DNA of 64,000 bases from PALSA-1006 sp963733265 (GCA_963733265.1 CAVTCF010000002.1:1-64000); one strand, 5' to 3'; shown: positions 53,874 through 63,669, counted from the stretch's first letter. Numbers and translations: made by a program. The notes: generated by a model from the letters alone, not told the origin.

Positions 53874-55871
53874 ATGCCGAACTTTCTGAGAGCTTTTTTG
53901 TTTTTTTGCTTGGTTATGCCTGTCTCCCAGTCGGTATTTGCCAGCCTGGTGTCACCAGGCGACGTGGTTAAAGCGCATGCCAAGGAAGAGGAAAACTGCG
54001 ACAAGTGCCACAAGAAATTCAATAAAGCCGCACAGTCGGGCTTGTGTAAAGAGTGTCACAAGGATGTCGCCAAAGACATAAACGAAAAACGCGGTTTTCA
54101 TGGACGAATTCAAGAGCAAAAAGAATGCAAGGAATGTCACACTGATCATAAAGGGCGTGATGCCAAGATCGTTATTTTTGAATCGACCAAATTTGATCAC
54201 ACTCAGACCGATTTCCAGTTAAAAGGCGGCCATCTTAATCAAAAAGTTAAATGTAAGGATTGCCACGCCGAAGGCAAGAAATACAGCGAAGCTCCTTCAG
54301 CCTGCAATAGCTGTCACAAGAAAGATGACAAACATAAGGGGGCACTCGGGCCCGATTGCGCGAAATGCCATAGTGAGAAAGATTGGAAAGCAATTTTCTT
54401 CGATCATAGCAAAACTCACTTTCAATTATTGGGTAAGCACATTGAAATCAAGTGTGAAAAATGTCACTTCAATGACAAGTTTAAAGATACGCCTAAAACA
54501 TGTGTAGGCTGCCACAAGAAAGATGATGACAAGGCCCATCGTGGAAAACTGGGCACAGACTGCGCGAAGTGCCACAATGAGAAAGATTGGAAAACGACCA
54601 AATTTGACCATGACAAAACCAAATTTCCATTGTTGGGCAAACATGATGAAGTAAAGTGTGATGCTTGCCACATAGAGAAAAAATATAAAGGCACTCCTAC
54701 ACTTTGCAATTCATGTCATAAGAAAGACGATGACAAAGTTCACAAGGGAAAATTCGGTACAAAATGCGAAACTTGCCACGTTGAACGAAATTGGAAAGAG
54801 ATCGTTTTCGACCATGACAAAAAAACAAAATATCCTCTGCTTGGCAAGCATAAAGTAGCCAAGTGTGTGAGTTGCCACAAGGGTGACTTGTACAAGGACA
54901 AGTTGCCACTGACCTGCGTAGCCTGCCACAAAGCCGCGGACGACAAAGTTCACAAGGGCAATTTCGGACCGAAATGCGAAAGTTGCCATGTTGAGCGTGA
55001 TTGGAAGGAAATCCTGTTTGATCACAGCAAACAAACCAAGTACCCCTTGCTGGGTAAACACACATCGATCAAGTGTGTGAGTTGCCACAAAGGGGATTTG
55101 TATAAAGACAAACTTGAATCGACTTGCGTCTCATGCCACAAAAAAGAAGATGACAAAGCGCACAAAGGTAACTTTGGACCGAAATGCGAAAGTTGCCATG
55201 TTGAGCGTGATTGGAAAGAAGTCGCGTTCGATCATGACAAGAAAACAAAATTCCCTCTACTGGGCAAACATCGGCCACCCTTGAAGTGCTCGAGTTGTCA
55301 CAAAGGCGATCTGTATAAAGACAAGTTGGAAACGACCTGTATTTCGTGTCATGAAAAAGATGACAAGCACAAAGGCCAAGAGGGCAAGAAATGCGAAAGT
55401 TGCCATAATGAGCAGGATTGGAAGACGACCACGTTCAAGCACAACACCATGTCCAAGTTCTTGTTGCTGGGGAACCACGCTTTGGTTGAATGCAAGAAAT
55501 GCCATGCGGCGGTGACCTTTAAGGATGCCAGATCGGATTGTTTCTCGTGCCACGAGAAAGATGATGCGATAGTCCATAAGCGCCGTTTGGGTACCGAGTG
55601 CCAAGAGTGCCACAACGTGCGCAGTTGGAAATCATGGGACTTTGATCACAACAAGACCGGCTTTAAGCTGGACGGACCGCATAAAGATATTTCTGATTGC
55701 TACAAGTGCCATAATCGTCCGATGACAGGCAAGGTCAAAACAAATACTTCTTGCGGAAATTGTCATGATAGAGATGACGTTCATAATGGGGAGTTCGGCC
55801 CGCAATGCGATCGTTGCCATGATGGAAACAAGTGGCGCGATTTGAGATCGGGTATGGGTAAGAGAGAATAA
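53874..55871 (+). CDS. 27-haem c-type cytochrome, probably periplasmic
   Basis: A 665-residue protein with a signal peptide (about 1-23, cleavage near VFA-S) and 27 CXXCH haem-binding motifs, counted directly. It is very Lys/Asp/His-rich. The centre is built of near-identical three-haem modules of 70 residues. With the 14-haem cytochrome and barrel downstream it forms a set of the porin-cytochrome type. As the first gene, with no lipid-attachment cysteine, it is probably the periplasmic partner; this is an inference. The start has no strong ribosome site. Confidence 0.9.
   Translation: MPNFLRAFLFFCLVMPVSQSVFASLVSPGDVVKAHAKEEENCDKCHKKFNKAAQSGLCKECHKDVAKDINEKRGFHGRIQEQKECKECHTDHKGRDAKIVIFESTKFDHTQTDFQLKGGHLNQKVKCKDCHAEGKKYSEAPSACNSCHKKDDKHKGALGPDCAKCHSEKDWKAIFFDHSKTHFQLLGKHIEIKCEKCHFNDKFKDTPKTCVGCHKKDDDKAHRGKLGTDCAKCHNEKDWKTTKFDHDKTKFPLLGKHDEVKCDACHIEKKYKGTPTLCNSCHKKDDDKVHKGKFGTKCETCHVERNWKEIVFDHDKKTKYPLLGKHKVAKCVSCHKGDLYKDKLPLTCVACHKAADDKVHKGNFGPKCESCHVERDWKEILFDHSKQTKYPLLGKHTSIKCVSCHKGDLYKDKLESTCVSCHKKEDDKAHKGNFGPKCESCHVERDWKEVAFDHDKKTKFPLLGKHRPPLKCSSCHKGDLYKDKLETTCISCHEKDDKHKGQEGKKCESCHNEQDWKTTTFKHNTMSKFLLLGNHALVECKKCHAAVTFKDARSDCFSCHEKDDAIVHKRRLGTECQECHNVRSWKSWDFDHNKTGFKLDGPHKDISDCYKCHNRPMTGKVKTNTSCGNCHDRDDVHNGEFGPQCDRCHDGNKWRDLRSGMGKRE
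54741..55370 (+). repeat. three tandem 210-bp repeats in the cytochrome gene
   Basis: Units spaced by exactly 210 bases (for example TTC/TTT of the FG pair at 54753, 54963 and 55173; AAGTGTGTGAGTTGCC at 54861 and 55071) code for the 70-residue three-haem module. DNA identity is high between the second and third units, which points to recent duplication. Confidence 0.85.
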
Positions 55872-55935
55872 ATCGAGAGTACCAGCCGGTTAGAATTTTA
55901 AGTTGAGTTGTCGGTATTATTTTGAGGAGATGGAC

Positions 55936-57249
55936 ATGAAATACATCGCATTGGACATAACAGGTTCAAAGCTCAAGTTGCTCATATCAATGTTGGTGAT
56001 GCTGACGTTGGTGATGTTTTCATTCCACTCAACAGCAGCACAAACGGATGCGGCCGATACCGGAGACAAAACTTCAGCACAGCGCTTTGACCATACAGCG
56101 ACAGGATATACATTGACCGGGTCGCATTCTACTATTGCTGATTGTGGCAGTTGTCATGTGGGCGGTGTTTTCAAAGGTACTCCGCATAATTGCATCGGCT
56201 GCCATACCAAAGGCCAGCGAGTCGTTGCGTTAACCATGTCTTCCAATCATTTGGCTACCACTCAGCCTTGCGATATCTGCCATACCAGCACCGTTACATT
56301 TTTAGGTGCGCGCTATAACCACGGTATGGCTATTCCTGGGCAATGCGGAAGTTGCCACAATGGCTCTATCGCACCGGGAAGACCCGCCAGCCATGCTATT
56401 AATCAATTTAAAGCGACCTATTCTTGTGATAATTGCCATCGACCTACCATTTGGTTGCCATCATTCTGGAACCACACCGGTGTAACAGCAAACTGTGTGA
56501 GTTGCCACGGAAATGCAGCAATGGTGGGCGATATAAATACGAGACATGCAGTTGGTGGAACTTCTCCAGAGGGCTATGCACACAATCCAGCGAACAATAG
56601 CATCGGTTGTGAATCATGCCACCATACGTTTACAAATTGGTATGGGGCAGCGTTCGACCACGTAGGGGCAACTGGAACTTGTTTTGCTTGCCATAACGGT
56701 GTCCGTGCAACTCCGGCTACCCAAGTTGCCGGAACCACATCAGAAGCCTTTGCACATAATTCTTCAAATGGTGGTACTGGCGCAATTGATTGCGGTTCAT
56801 GCCACTCAGGCTACTCAAGTTGGTTAGGCGCACTTTATAACCACGCAGGAGCGGCAGGTACATGTTTGAGTTGTCACAATAGTACTAGAGCAACAGGAAC
56901 CGCACAATTTTCAGGTCATGTATCAATTGGCACGAGTGATTGCAGTACTTGCCACACAGGGACAACGACGTGGTTGGGGGCATCAGGTGGTATGCCAAGT
57001 AACCATATGCTATTTACTTCGGGCACTGCGTGCGCTATTTGCCATTCAACTACAGTTGCTACGGGCGCTGCTTTGCATAGCTACTTATCTTCAAGCTGCA
57101 AAACATGCCACGATAGTAGCTCCCCGGTATATGCATGGACCAACAACCCACCCCAAAGAGTATCTTTGGGTAGCCACCATGGTTCAAGCGCTACTCAGGA
57201 CTGTACTTCCTGCCATTCGACTTCTTACACACAATGGAATCATCCCTAG
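55936..57249 (+). CDS. 14-haem c-type cytochrome, possibly extracellular
   Basis: A 437-residue protein with a signal segment (about 10-36, ending STAAQ) and 14 CXXCH motifs, counted directly. Unlike its neighbour it is rich in Ser, Thr, Gly and Asn, with repeats of the form C-x2-CH...W-x-GA-x-(Y/F)-(N/D)H, so it is likely surface-exposed; by analogy with other porin-cytochrome systems it may sit outside the cell. GAGGAG before the ATG at 55936 fixes the start; a TTG 33 bases upstream and an ATG two codons upstream are weaker. Confidence 0.87.
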   Translation: MKYIALDITGSKLKLLISMLVMLTLVMFSFHSTAAQTDAADTGDKTSAQRFDHTATGYTLTGSHSTIADCGSCHVGGVFKGTPHNCIGCHTKGQRVVALTMSSNHLATTQPCDICHTSTVTFLGARYNHGMAIPGQCGSCHNGSIAPGRPASHAINQFKATYSCDNCHRPTIWLPSFWNHTGVTANCVSCHGNAAMVGDINTRHAVGGTSPEGYAHNPANNSIGCESCHHTFTNWYGAAFDHVGATGTCFACHNGVRATPATQVAGTTSEAFAHNSSNGGTGAIDCGSCHSGYSSWLGALYNHAGAAGTCLSCHNSTRATGTAQFSGHVSIGTSDCSTCHTGTTTWLGASGGMPSNHMLFTSGTACAICHSTTVATGAALHSYLSSSCKTCHDSSSPVYAWTNNPPQRVSLGSHHGSSATQDCTSCHSTSYTQWNHP

Positions 57250-57350
57250 AAAAATAAGTTTACTGCGCAGGGTATATTTTTGCGTAATAAATAATTTATC
57301 TACAAAATTAATATGGTTTTGATGTGGTTTAAAAACTGATTGGATCAGAT

Positions 57351-59528
57351 ATGTATACGCAACCATTAATTAAACATTTATTCTTAATCTGTTTTCTAGT
57401 ATGTATTTCTTTTGAGGGCTCTGCTCTGGCAGCCCCGCTAGAAGATCTCAGTTTGCAACAGAAGGGTGATGATGTACAAGCAACCATCACACTCACCACA
57501 CCGGTGCATTTTCTGCGTTTTGTGCCGAATATAAAGTCTCGGGTAATTGAAATCTATTATGAGCGCGTGCCGAGCTCTGATCCTGCTGAAACATGGGTTG
57601 ATCAGGAAGTGCGAAATTCTCCCGCAACATCGTTAACCCCCGCTTTTACAGTGACCACGCGTGATCAGGCGACACAACCAAAATTGGTGGTCGAGTTCGC
57701 GAAAGAAGTGAGATTTTCTGTTAACGCGGGTGGTGATAGTCGCAGTTTTGTAATAACCCTCAAGCCTGAGAAAACGGTGTTGCCTGCGGTGAACGATATG
57801 CGTTTGCCGCTATTGCCCAAAGTGACTCCTCCCCCGACCATACAACCCCCTCCGGCGGCTGGCAGCGCAGAAGCAATTCAAGCCGATACAAATCAGCAGG
57901 CATACAAACTGATGCAGGCCGGACATGATGCACTCGCAGATAAAAACAATCCGGCTGCAACGGAAGCTTTTAACAATTTGTTGTTGTTGCCACCAAACTT
58001 GTATTCGCAAGAGGCGCAGGAATGGGTGGGGGTGGCGCGTGAGCGGGGCGGACAGAATGCAAAGGCCAAAGCGGAGTATGAGTTGTACTTAAAACTGTAT
58101 ACATCCGGTGAAGGATTTGAACGCGTGCAACAGCGGTTGGCCAGGTTGGGATCAACTGATGTGACAAATAAAACGGAAGCAACAGCACGGAAAATTGAGC
58201 CTCGCACTTTCGTTCAGGGAGGCATTTCCTCCCGCTATTACTATGGGCAAAGTAATTTTAATACATCTTATCCCTATAACAATACGATCCAGACTGATAC
58301 TTACTCGATGAAAGATCAGTCGTCTTTAATTACCAATGTTGATGCGATCGGGAGATATGTCAGCGATCAATATGACAATCGTTTGGTTTATCGTGATGCC
58401 GAGACACAAAACTATTTGCCTGGGCAGTCCAATACCAACTATGTCTATGCTGCTTATCTGGAACTAAAAAATAAACAATCAGACTACTCGGCTCGTTTGG
58501 GACGCCAGACGACTGGTGGTGGAGGTGTGATGGGGCGTTTTGATGGCATCTATGCAGGATATGGTTCGCAGCAGGATTTACGGGTGAATGGTGTTGCAGG
58601 ACAATTGGTGGACTTTACGACAAACATTCAGCCGATTTTTTACGGTACCAGCGTCGATAGAGGCCCAGTCTCTGCTTATTTTATTGATCAAACCATTCAG
58701 GGCGTTACCGACCGTCGTGCGGTGGGTGCTGAGTACAAATATTTCGAAGGTAAAAAATCTGCTTACGCCCTGGTAGATTACGATATCTATTTTAATAAAC
58801 CGAACACGATGATGCTAACAAGTTCTTATGGGCTTGAAACGGGAACCACCCTTAATTTTATCGTGGACTACCGAAGAAATTTGAGTACTCGAAATGCGTT
58901 GAATGGATCATTGACAACGTCAGTGCTGGATTTGCTGACAGTTATGGATGAAGCCCAATTGAAGCAATTGGCTTTAGATCGCTCTGTTTCTTCAACCTAT
59001 GCACAATTGGGGGCGACACAAAGATTGAACGCTACCTGGCAAGTGGGAGGTGATGTTAGACTTGCCAAGACATCGGGCATGCCGGTAAGCGGAAGCTTGA
59101 ACACGAATGGCATTCCTCTGACGATCGTTGGTTATGTGACTTCGACTCCTGAAACAGGGTTGGAAAAGACGCTATCTGCTCAATTGATTGGTACTAACTT
59201 GTTTACCAATTCTGATTTGTCGACATTAGGCGCGAGCATTGTAAGCAGCGACTATGTAAAAAACGGGGAAACGATCTTTCTCAGCAACCGGATCGTATTA
59301 AACCCCCAATTCTCGCTGGATTCATCCTGGAATTACTACCAGCAAGCCGATAATTATGGTGGTAACCTGTCTCGTCATATGCCGACGGTGCATGGCGCTT
59401 ATCAAATGCGGCAAAATTTTAGTTTGGATGCAGACTTGGGTTTTGAATTAAGTACGACAACCGGACCTAACCAGACGTCAACGAACAAACGCCTATTCAC
59501 TTCTTTTGGCTTCCGCTGGAATTTCTGA
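57351..59528 (+). CDS. TPR-containing outer membrane beta-barrel porin
   Basis: A 725-residue protein: signal peptide (about 1-27, ending SALA), a beta-rich periplasmic part, a Pro-rich linker near 155-168, two TPR-like helix pairs (about 180-270), and a C-terminal barrel of many alternating strands ending in FGFRWNF, as outer-membrane barrels do. Behind two multihaem cytochromes it fits the porin of a porin-cytochrome conduit, letting cytochromes meet across the outer membrane. No other function is suggested by the sequence. Confidence 0.85.
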   Translation: MYTQPLIKHLFLICFLVCISFEGSALAAPLEDLSLQQKGDDVQATITLTTPVHFLRFVPNIKSRVIEIYYERVPSSDPAETWVDQEVRNSPATSLTPAFTVTTRDQATQPKLVVEFAKEVRFSVNAGGDSRSFVITLKPEKTVLPAVNDMRLPLLPKVTPPPTIQPPPAAGSAEAIQADTNQQAYKLMQAGHDALADKNNPAATEAFNNLLLLPPNLYSQEAQEWVGVARERGGQNAKAKAEYELYLKLYTSGEGFERVQQRLARLGSTDVTNKTEATARKIEPRTFVQGGISSRYYYGQSNFNTSYPYNNTIQTDTYSMKDQSSLITNVDAIGRYVSDQYDNRLVYRDAETQNYLPGQSNTNYVYAAYLELKNKQSDYSARLGRQTTGGGGVMGRFDGIYAGYGSQQDLRVNGVAGQLVDFTTNIQPIFYGTSVDRGPVSAYFIDQTIQGVTDRRAVGAEYKYFEGKKSAYALVDYDIYFNKPNTMMLTSSYGLETGTTLNFIVDYRRNLSTRNALNGSLTTSVLDLLTVMDEAQLKQLALDRSVSSTYAQLGATQRLNATWQVGGDVRLAKTSGMPVSGSLNTNGIPLTIVGYVTSTPETGLEKTLSAQLIGTNLFTNSDLSTLGASIVSSDYVKNGETIFLSNRIVLNPQFSLDSSWNYYQQADNYGGNLSRHMPTVHGAYQMRQNFSLDADLGFELSTTTGPNQTSTNKRLFTSFGFRWNF

Positions 59529-59656
59529 TTTGATTTTTTCGACTGCCGCCGGTTAAGTTCTGCCTGAATTTTCAATCTGTTATACACCCATTATTTTGGG
59601 CGTGGATGTCTTATAATTATCCAGGAAAGATTTTCCAATAACATCGCGGAATAATA

Positions 59657-60313
59657 ATGACTAAACGCTACGACTTAATCGTCTTCGACTGGGACGGCAC
59701 AGTGATGGATTCGACTGCCATCATTGCCAAATCCATTCAGGCCGCATGTGCCGATTTGAACTTGCCGATACCCAGCGATGAAGCCGCCAGCTATGTGATA
59801 GGCATGGGTTTGATCGAAGCTTTGCAGCATGCCGTGCCTGAAGCGCCCGACTCCGCGTATGAGCCGCTAGCCGCCCGCTACCGCTACCATTATCTTTCCC
59901 GGGATGGATTGATTCCACTGTTCGCAGGGGCGCGTGAAACGATTGCGGAATTGCATGAGCAAGGCTATTGGCTGGCCGTGGCGACGGGCAAAAACAGGAA
60001 TGGATTGAACCGGGTATTGGCATCGACCGAGATGGGACAATATTTTCATGCAACACGCACGGCCGACCAGACTTTTTCCAAGCCGCATCCGGGAATGTTG
60101 CTGGAAATAATGGATGAACTGGGCTTGTCCGCAGATCGCGTATTGATGGTGGGCGATACTACGCACGATTTGCAAATGGCGATTAATGCCGGAGTGGATG
60201 CGGTGGGTATGACGCACGGCGCCCATCCCGCACAGCAACTGCGTGAACTGAATCCGGTGGCGCTGGTTGGGGATTTTTCAGAATTGCGCGCTTGGTTTAA
60301 AGCGTATGCCTGA
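59657..60313 (+). CDS. HAD-family phosphatase, Gph-like
   Basis: A 218-residue HAD hydrolase. Motif I DWDGTVMDS near 11, motif III Lys in SKPHPGML, motif IV GDTTHDLQMA. Similar to phosphoglycolate phosphatase but could be a pyrophosphatase or other sugar-phosphate phosphatase. In many betaproteobacteria a Gph-like gene lies before an S49 peptidase, after rluC; here it keeps the S49 neighbour but is far from rluC, as the 45-59 kb block lies between. Confidence 0.85.
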   Translation: MTKRYDLIVFDWDGTVMDSTAIIAKSIQAACADLNLPIPSDEAASYVIGMGLIEALQHAVPEAPDSAYEPLAARYRYHYLSRDGLIPLFAGARETIAELHEQGYWLAVATGKNRNGLNRVLASTEMGQYFHATRTADQTFSKPHPGMLLEIMDELGLSADRVLMVGDTTHDLQMAINAGVDAVGMTHGAHPAQQLRELNPVALVGDFSELRAWFKAYA

Positions 60314-60349
60314 TATACTGGGCAAATTACTTTAGGAGTGAATACAAAT

Positions 60350-61300
60350 ATGTCAGAGCAAAATAACTGGGAACGCAGCGTGTTGGAAAAACTGGCGTTG
60401 TCGGCAATTCAAGAACAGCGTCGTGCGCGGCACTGGGGAATATTTTTTAAGGTACTTACTTTCGGTTATCTGTTCATCGTATTGTTCCTGTTTCTGGGCT
60501 GGTTCAATAAGGCTGATGGCGGGCTGGCGGGTGGGAAACATACCGCATTGATTGACTTGCGCGGCGTCATCTCTGCGGATAGCGCAGCTAATGCCGACAA
60601 CCTGATTGATAGCTTGCAGGAAGCCTTTAAAGATAAAAATACACAGGGTGTCATCTTGCGCATCAACAGCCCCGGTGGCAGCCCGGTACAGGCTGGTTAT
60701 GTCAATGACGAGATTCGTCGCCTGCGCGCATTGCATCCCAATATTCCGTTGTATGTAGTGGTTGAAGATATGTGCGCCTCCGGCGGCTATTACATTGCGG
60801 CTGCCGCAGACAAGATATACGTCAATAAGGCCAGTATTGTCGGCTCTATCGGCGTGCTGATGGACGGTTTCGGTTTTACCGGTACGATGGAAAAGTTGGG
60901 GGTGGAACGCCGCCTGATGACAGCAGGAGAGAACAAAGGATTTATGGATCCATTTTCACCGCGCAATCCCAAGCATGAAGAATTTACGCGCAAAATGTTG
61001 GCCGAGATTCACCAGCAGTTTATTGATGTCGTGAGACAAGGACGCGGCAAGCGTCTGAAAGAAACGCCTGAAATTTTCAGCGGATTATTTTGGACGGGTG
61101 ACCAGAGCATCAAGATGGGCTTGGCGGACGAGATCGGTACGGTCGATTCCGTGGCGCGTGACGTGATTAAAGCCGAAGACATTGTTGATTACACCACGCA
61201 TGAAGGAATAGCCGATCGCTTGGCTAAAAAATTCGGCGCGGGAGTGGCAAGTGCTTTCCCCGGATTTGGGGCGCAGATAAATGGAATTTCTTTGCGATAA
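60350..61300 (+). CDS. sppA: signal peptide peptidase SppA-type (S49)
   Basis: A 316-residue S49 serine peptidase with an N-terminal membrane anchor (about 31-50). The Ser/Lys dyad is readable: Ser144 (MCASGGYY) and Lys196 (AGENKGFMD), 52 residues apart as in Bacillus SppA. It cleaves leftover signal peptides in the membrane. TAGGAG and spacing support the ATG at 60350 over a GTG at 60338. Confidence 0.88.
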   Translation: MSEQNNWERSVLEKLALSAIQEQRRARHWGIFFKVLTFGYLFIVLFLFLGWFNKADGGLAGGKHTALIDLRGVISADSAANADNLIDSLQEAFKDKNTQGVILRINSPGGSPVQAGYVNDEIRRLRALHPNIPLYVVVEDMCASGGYYIAAAADKIYVNKASIVGSIGVLMDGFGFTGTMEKLGVERRLMTAGENKGFMDPFSPRNPKHEEFTRKMLAEIHQQFIDVVRQGRGKRLKETPEIFSGLFWTGDQSIKMGLADEIGTVDSVARDVIKAEDIVDYTTHEGIADRLAKKFGAGVASAFPGFGAQINGISLR

Positions 61301-61318
61301 ATTCAGCTCCGGTTTGAA

Positions 61319-61924
61319 TTACAGCATCGGCATTAACACCCGCGCAACATTTCGCAATATCTGCGTTTGGGCTTGTGCGTCAGGGTGTAAATTGTCGGCT
61401 TGAAACTGCTCCGGCGGAATACCTGCCAGCATAAAGGGAACCAAAGCCACTTTGTAGCGCTTGGATAGCAGGGGGTAAAGTGTGCGAAATTGTTTTGCGT
61501 AATCCAAACCGTAGTTGGGTGGAATCTGGATGCCAAGCAACAGAACTTTAGCATTGGCTTTGCGCGATTGTTCAATGATTGCACTGAGGTTTTTCTCCGT
61601 GTCACTGATACTGGAACCGCGCAGCCCGTCGTTTGCTCCAAGTTCTACGATGACGATTTTTGGATGATGTTCCTGCAATGCTTTGCCAATACGCCTGAGT
61701 CCTCCTGAAGAAGTTTCACCGCTGATACTGGCGTTGACCACCTCAAATTGCGGATGATTTAGCTTTAATTCGTTTTGCAACAAGTTTGCCCATGAAGCAT
61801 CATGTGCCACTCCATAGCCTGCCGATAAACTATCGCCGAAGATTAAAATGTGTTCTGCCGCTTGTGCAGTACCGAGAACAGCGAGTGAAATGAATAGCGT
61901 AATGACAGTTAGCAAGAGTCTCAT
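61319..61924 (-). CDS. tesA: GDSL lysophospholipase/thioesterase TesA
   Basis: A 201-residue periplasmic SGNH hydrolase with a signal peptide ending TAQAA. Block I FGDSLSAGYG carries Ser32; GAND and the C-terminal DNLHPD give the rest of the site. The start at 61924 puts the signal peptide first; a longer frame 12 codons upstream adds an unlikely N-terminus. It usually lies divergent from the ybbA-type ABC gene; here a kinase gene has come in between. Confidence 0.9.
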   Translation of the reverse strand: MRLLLTVITLFISLAVLGTAQAAEHILIFGDSLSAGYGVAHDASWANLLQNELKLNHPQFEVVNASISGETSSGGLRRIGKALQEHHPKIVIVELGANDGLRGSSISDTEKNLSAIIEQSRKANAKVLLLGIQIPPNYGLDYAKQFRTLYPLLSKRYKVALVPFMLAGIPPEQFQADNLHPDAQAQTQILRNVARVLMPML

Positions 61925-62077
61925 AGTTCGGATTGTGCAGCCAGTTTTAAATCGAGGCAATAGACAAAATCAAATGCGAGTATTGGTGTTGCGAAAATTA
62001 AAGGCAAAATTAGAGTGGTATAGGATAAAATATTTCCCCCAATATGTATTGCTGTCATATCCAGATAAGGGAAATTT

Positions 62078-63646
62078 GTGAAAAATGAATCAACTGCTGA
62101 GCGAAGTATTGTAGCCAAAGCAAAAATGGGCGACCCGATACTCGCTACTGTCGTGAGTGTCATCATCCGTGATTTTATCCTGCTGACTGAAAGGTTGCCC
62201 CCGACTAAATTAGCCAGCTTGATGAGTGATTATTATGCCAGAGTTTGCACTCAGGTTACCCAACAGCAAGGTATCTTAACTTCGATCAGCAATTTCAGTA
62301 TGGTGGTGACATTCTCGGAGGTGGAGAATGGCGAAGTTGCAGCGCGTCGGGCGCTGCGTTGTGCATTAGCGATTGCAATGATTGCTCATCAAACCCGTTA
62401 TTCAATCAGGCAGGCTTTTCCGGATCAGGGTTTGGATAAATTTGGAGTGGGTATCGGGATTCATAGTGGAGAATTGATCTTTGCCGAATTTGGCTTGCCT
62501 CCTTATGTTCAACAAGTCGCCAGTGGTCACGCGGTTTCCGTTGCTTCACTTCTGGCGGCCAAATCAAAAGAATTGGACTGGAGCGTGGCGTGTAGCGATC
62601 AGACACTGGAATTCGCCGGTCAAGGTGTAAAAACCAATCAACGTACTTTGATTGGTGCCGAGTGGCTGAAACAACCCGTGACTGTATCTGAAGTAATTGT
62701 TGTAAAAGACGAAAAAGAGAATTCACGGGGCGTAAAAAATATAAACCAGGACTCCACGCTGGTTCTAAAACGCGGTAGCCGAACAGGAAGTCACGCGGCG
62801 TTTGATCAGCAAGCCTATACCGAGACGGCAATAAATCAATCCGCACAATTCCCGGCAATTTCCGGCTATCGTTTTTTACAACCGATAGGTCAGGGTGGTA
62901 TGTCGAGTGTCTTTTTGGTCGAGAGGCAACTGGACGCAGCAAAAATGGCGTTGAAATTTGCCGATGGCAGTGTTTCAGAAGACAGTGACATGCTTTATAA
63001 CTTTGTAGAAGAATATGGTTTGCTGGAACAGATAAATCATCCCCATGTCATGAAAATTTATGATCAAGGCGTTACTGACGATGCCTTATTCATTTTGATG
63101 GAATATTTGCCCGGCGGAACTCTTAAACAACGCATTGGTACCAAGGGCATGACTTCCGCACAAGCCTGGAAAGTGCTGCACGAGATGGCTCAGGCGCTTG
63201 TTGAGATACACCGGGTCGGCATTATTCATCGTGATATAAAACCCGAAAATATTTTGTTGCGTAACGATGGCACGACTGTATTGGGCGATTTCGGCGTCGC
63301 GCGGCGGATCATCAAAGCCCGCAATAAGGAATTGATGGATTGCGTTTCGGGCACACCGTATTTCATGAGTCCGGAACAAATCCGCGGAGATAATGAGGAC
63401 GAGCACACCGATATTTATAGTATGGGGGCCGTTTTTTTCAACATGCTCACAGGGGAGAAACCCTATGTGGGCAAAACACTGGAGGAAGTTTTGCAGCAAC
63501 ATCAACAAGCTCCCGTACCGAAATTACCGCAGCAACACAATCATTTGCAAGCGATTTTGGAGCGGATGATGGCGAAGGAGAAAAATGAGCGATACTTGGC
63601 TATTGATTTGTTGAACAGTATTGATGAGTTGCAAAGCAGGCTGTAA
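62078..63646 (+). CDS. Ser/Thr kinase with degenerate cyclase domain
   Basis: A 522-residue fusion. Residues about 20-190 follow the class III nucleotide cyclase fold (VVSVIIRDFILLTERL; GVGIGIHSGELI), but the metal Asp positions appear as Ile29 and Asn72, so cyclase activity is unlikely. Residues about 262-520 form an intact kinase: GQGGMSSVF, ALKFAD Lys, HRDIKPEN, DFG, GTPYFMSPEQ. A GTG start at 62078 after AAGGG. It stands between tesA and the ABC ATPase gene. Role: probably phosphorylation controlled by ligand binding to the N-terminal domain; not shown. Confidence 0.87.
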   Translation: MKNESTAERSIVAKAKMGDPILATVVSVIIRDFILLTERLPPTKLASLMSDYYARVCTQVTQQQGILTSISNFSMVVTFSEVENGEVAARRALRCALAIAMIAHQTRYSIRQAFPDQGLDKFGVGIGIHSGELIFAEFGLPPYVQQVASGHAVSVASLLAAKSKELDWSVACSDQTLEFAGQGVKTNQRTLIGAEWLKQPVTVSEVIVVKDEKENSRGVKNINQDSTLVLKRGSRTGSHAAFDQQAYTETAINQSAQFPAISGYRFLQPIGQGGMSSVFLVERQLDAAKMALKFADGSVSEDSDMLYNFVEEYGLLEQINHPHVMKIYDQGVTDDALFILMEYLPGGTLKQRIGTKGMTSAQAWKVLHEMAQALVEIHRVGIIHRDIKPENILLRNDGTTVLGDFGVARRIIKARNKELMDCVSGTPYFMSPEQIRGDNEDEHTDIYSMGAVFFNMLTGEKPYVGKTLEEVLQQHQQAPVPKLPQQHNHLQAILERMMAKEKNERYLAIDLLNSIDELQSRL

Positions 63647-63669
63647 AAAAATTACCGGAGTCGCTTCAT

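Noticed and set aside
54741..55370. regular repeats suggesting a CRISPR array
   Set aside because: The repeats are coding, in frame, and carry CXXCH haem motifs; no spacers of constant length.
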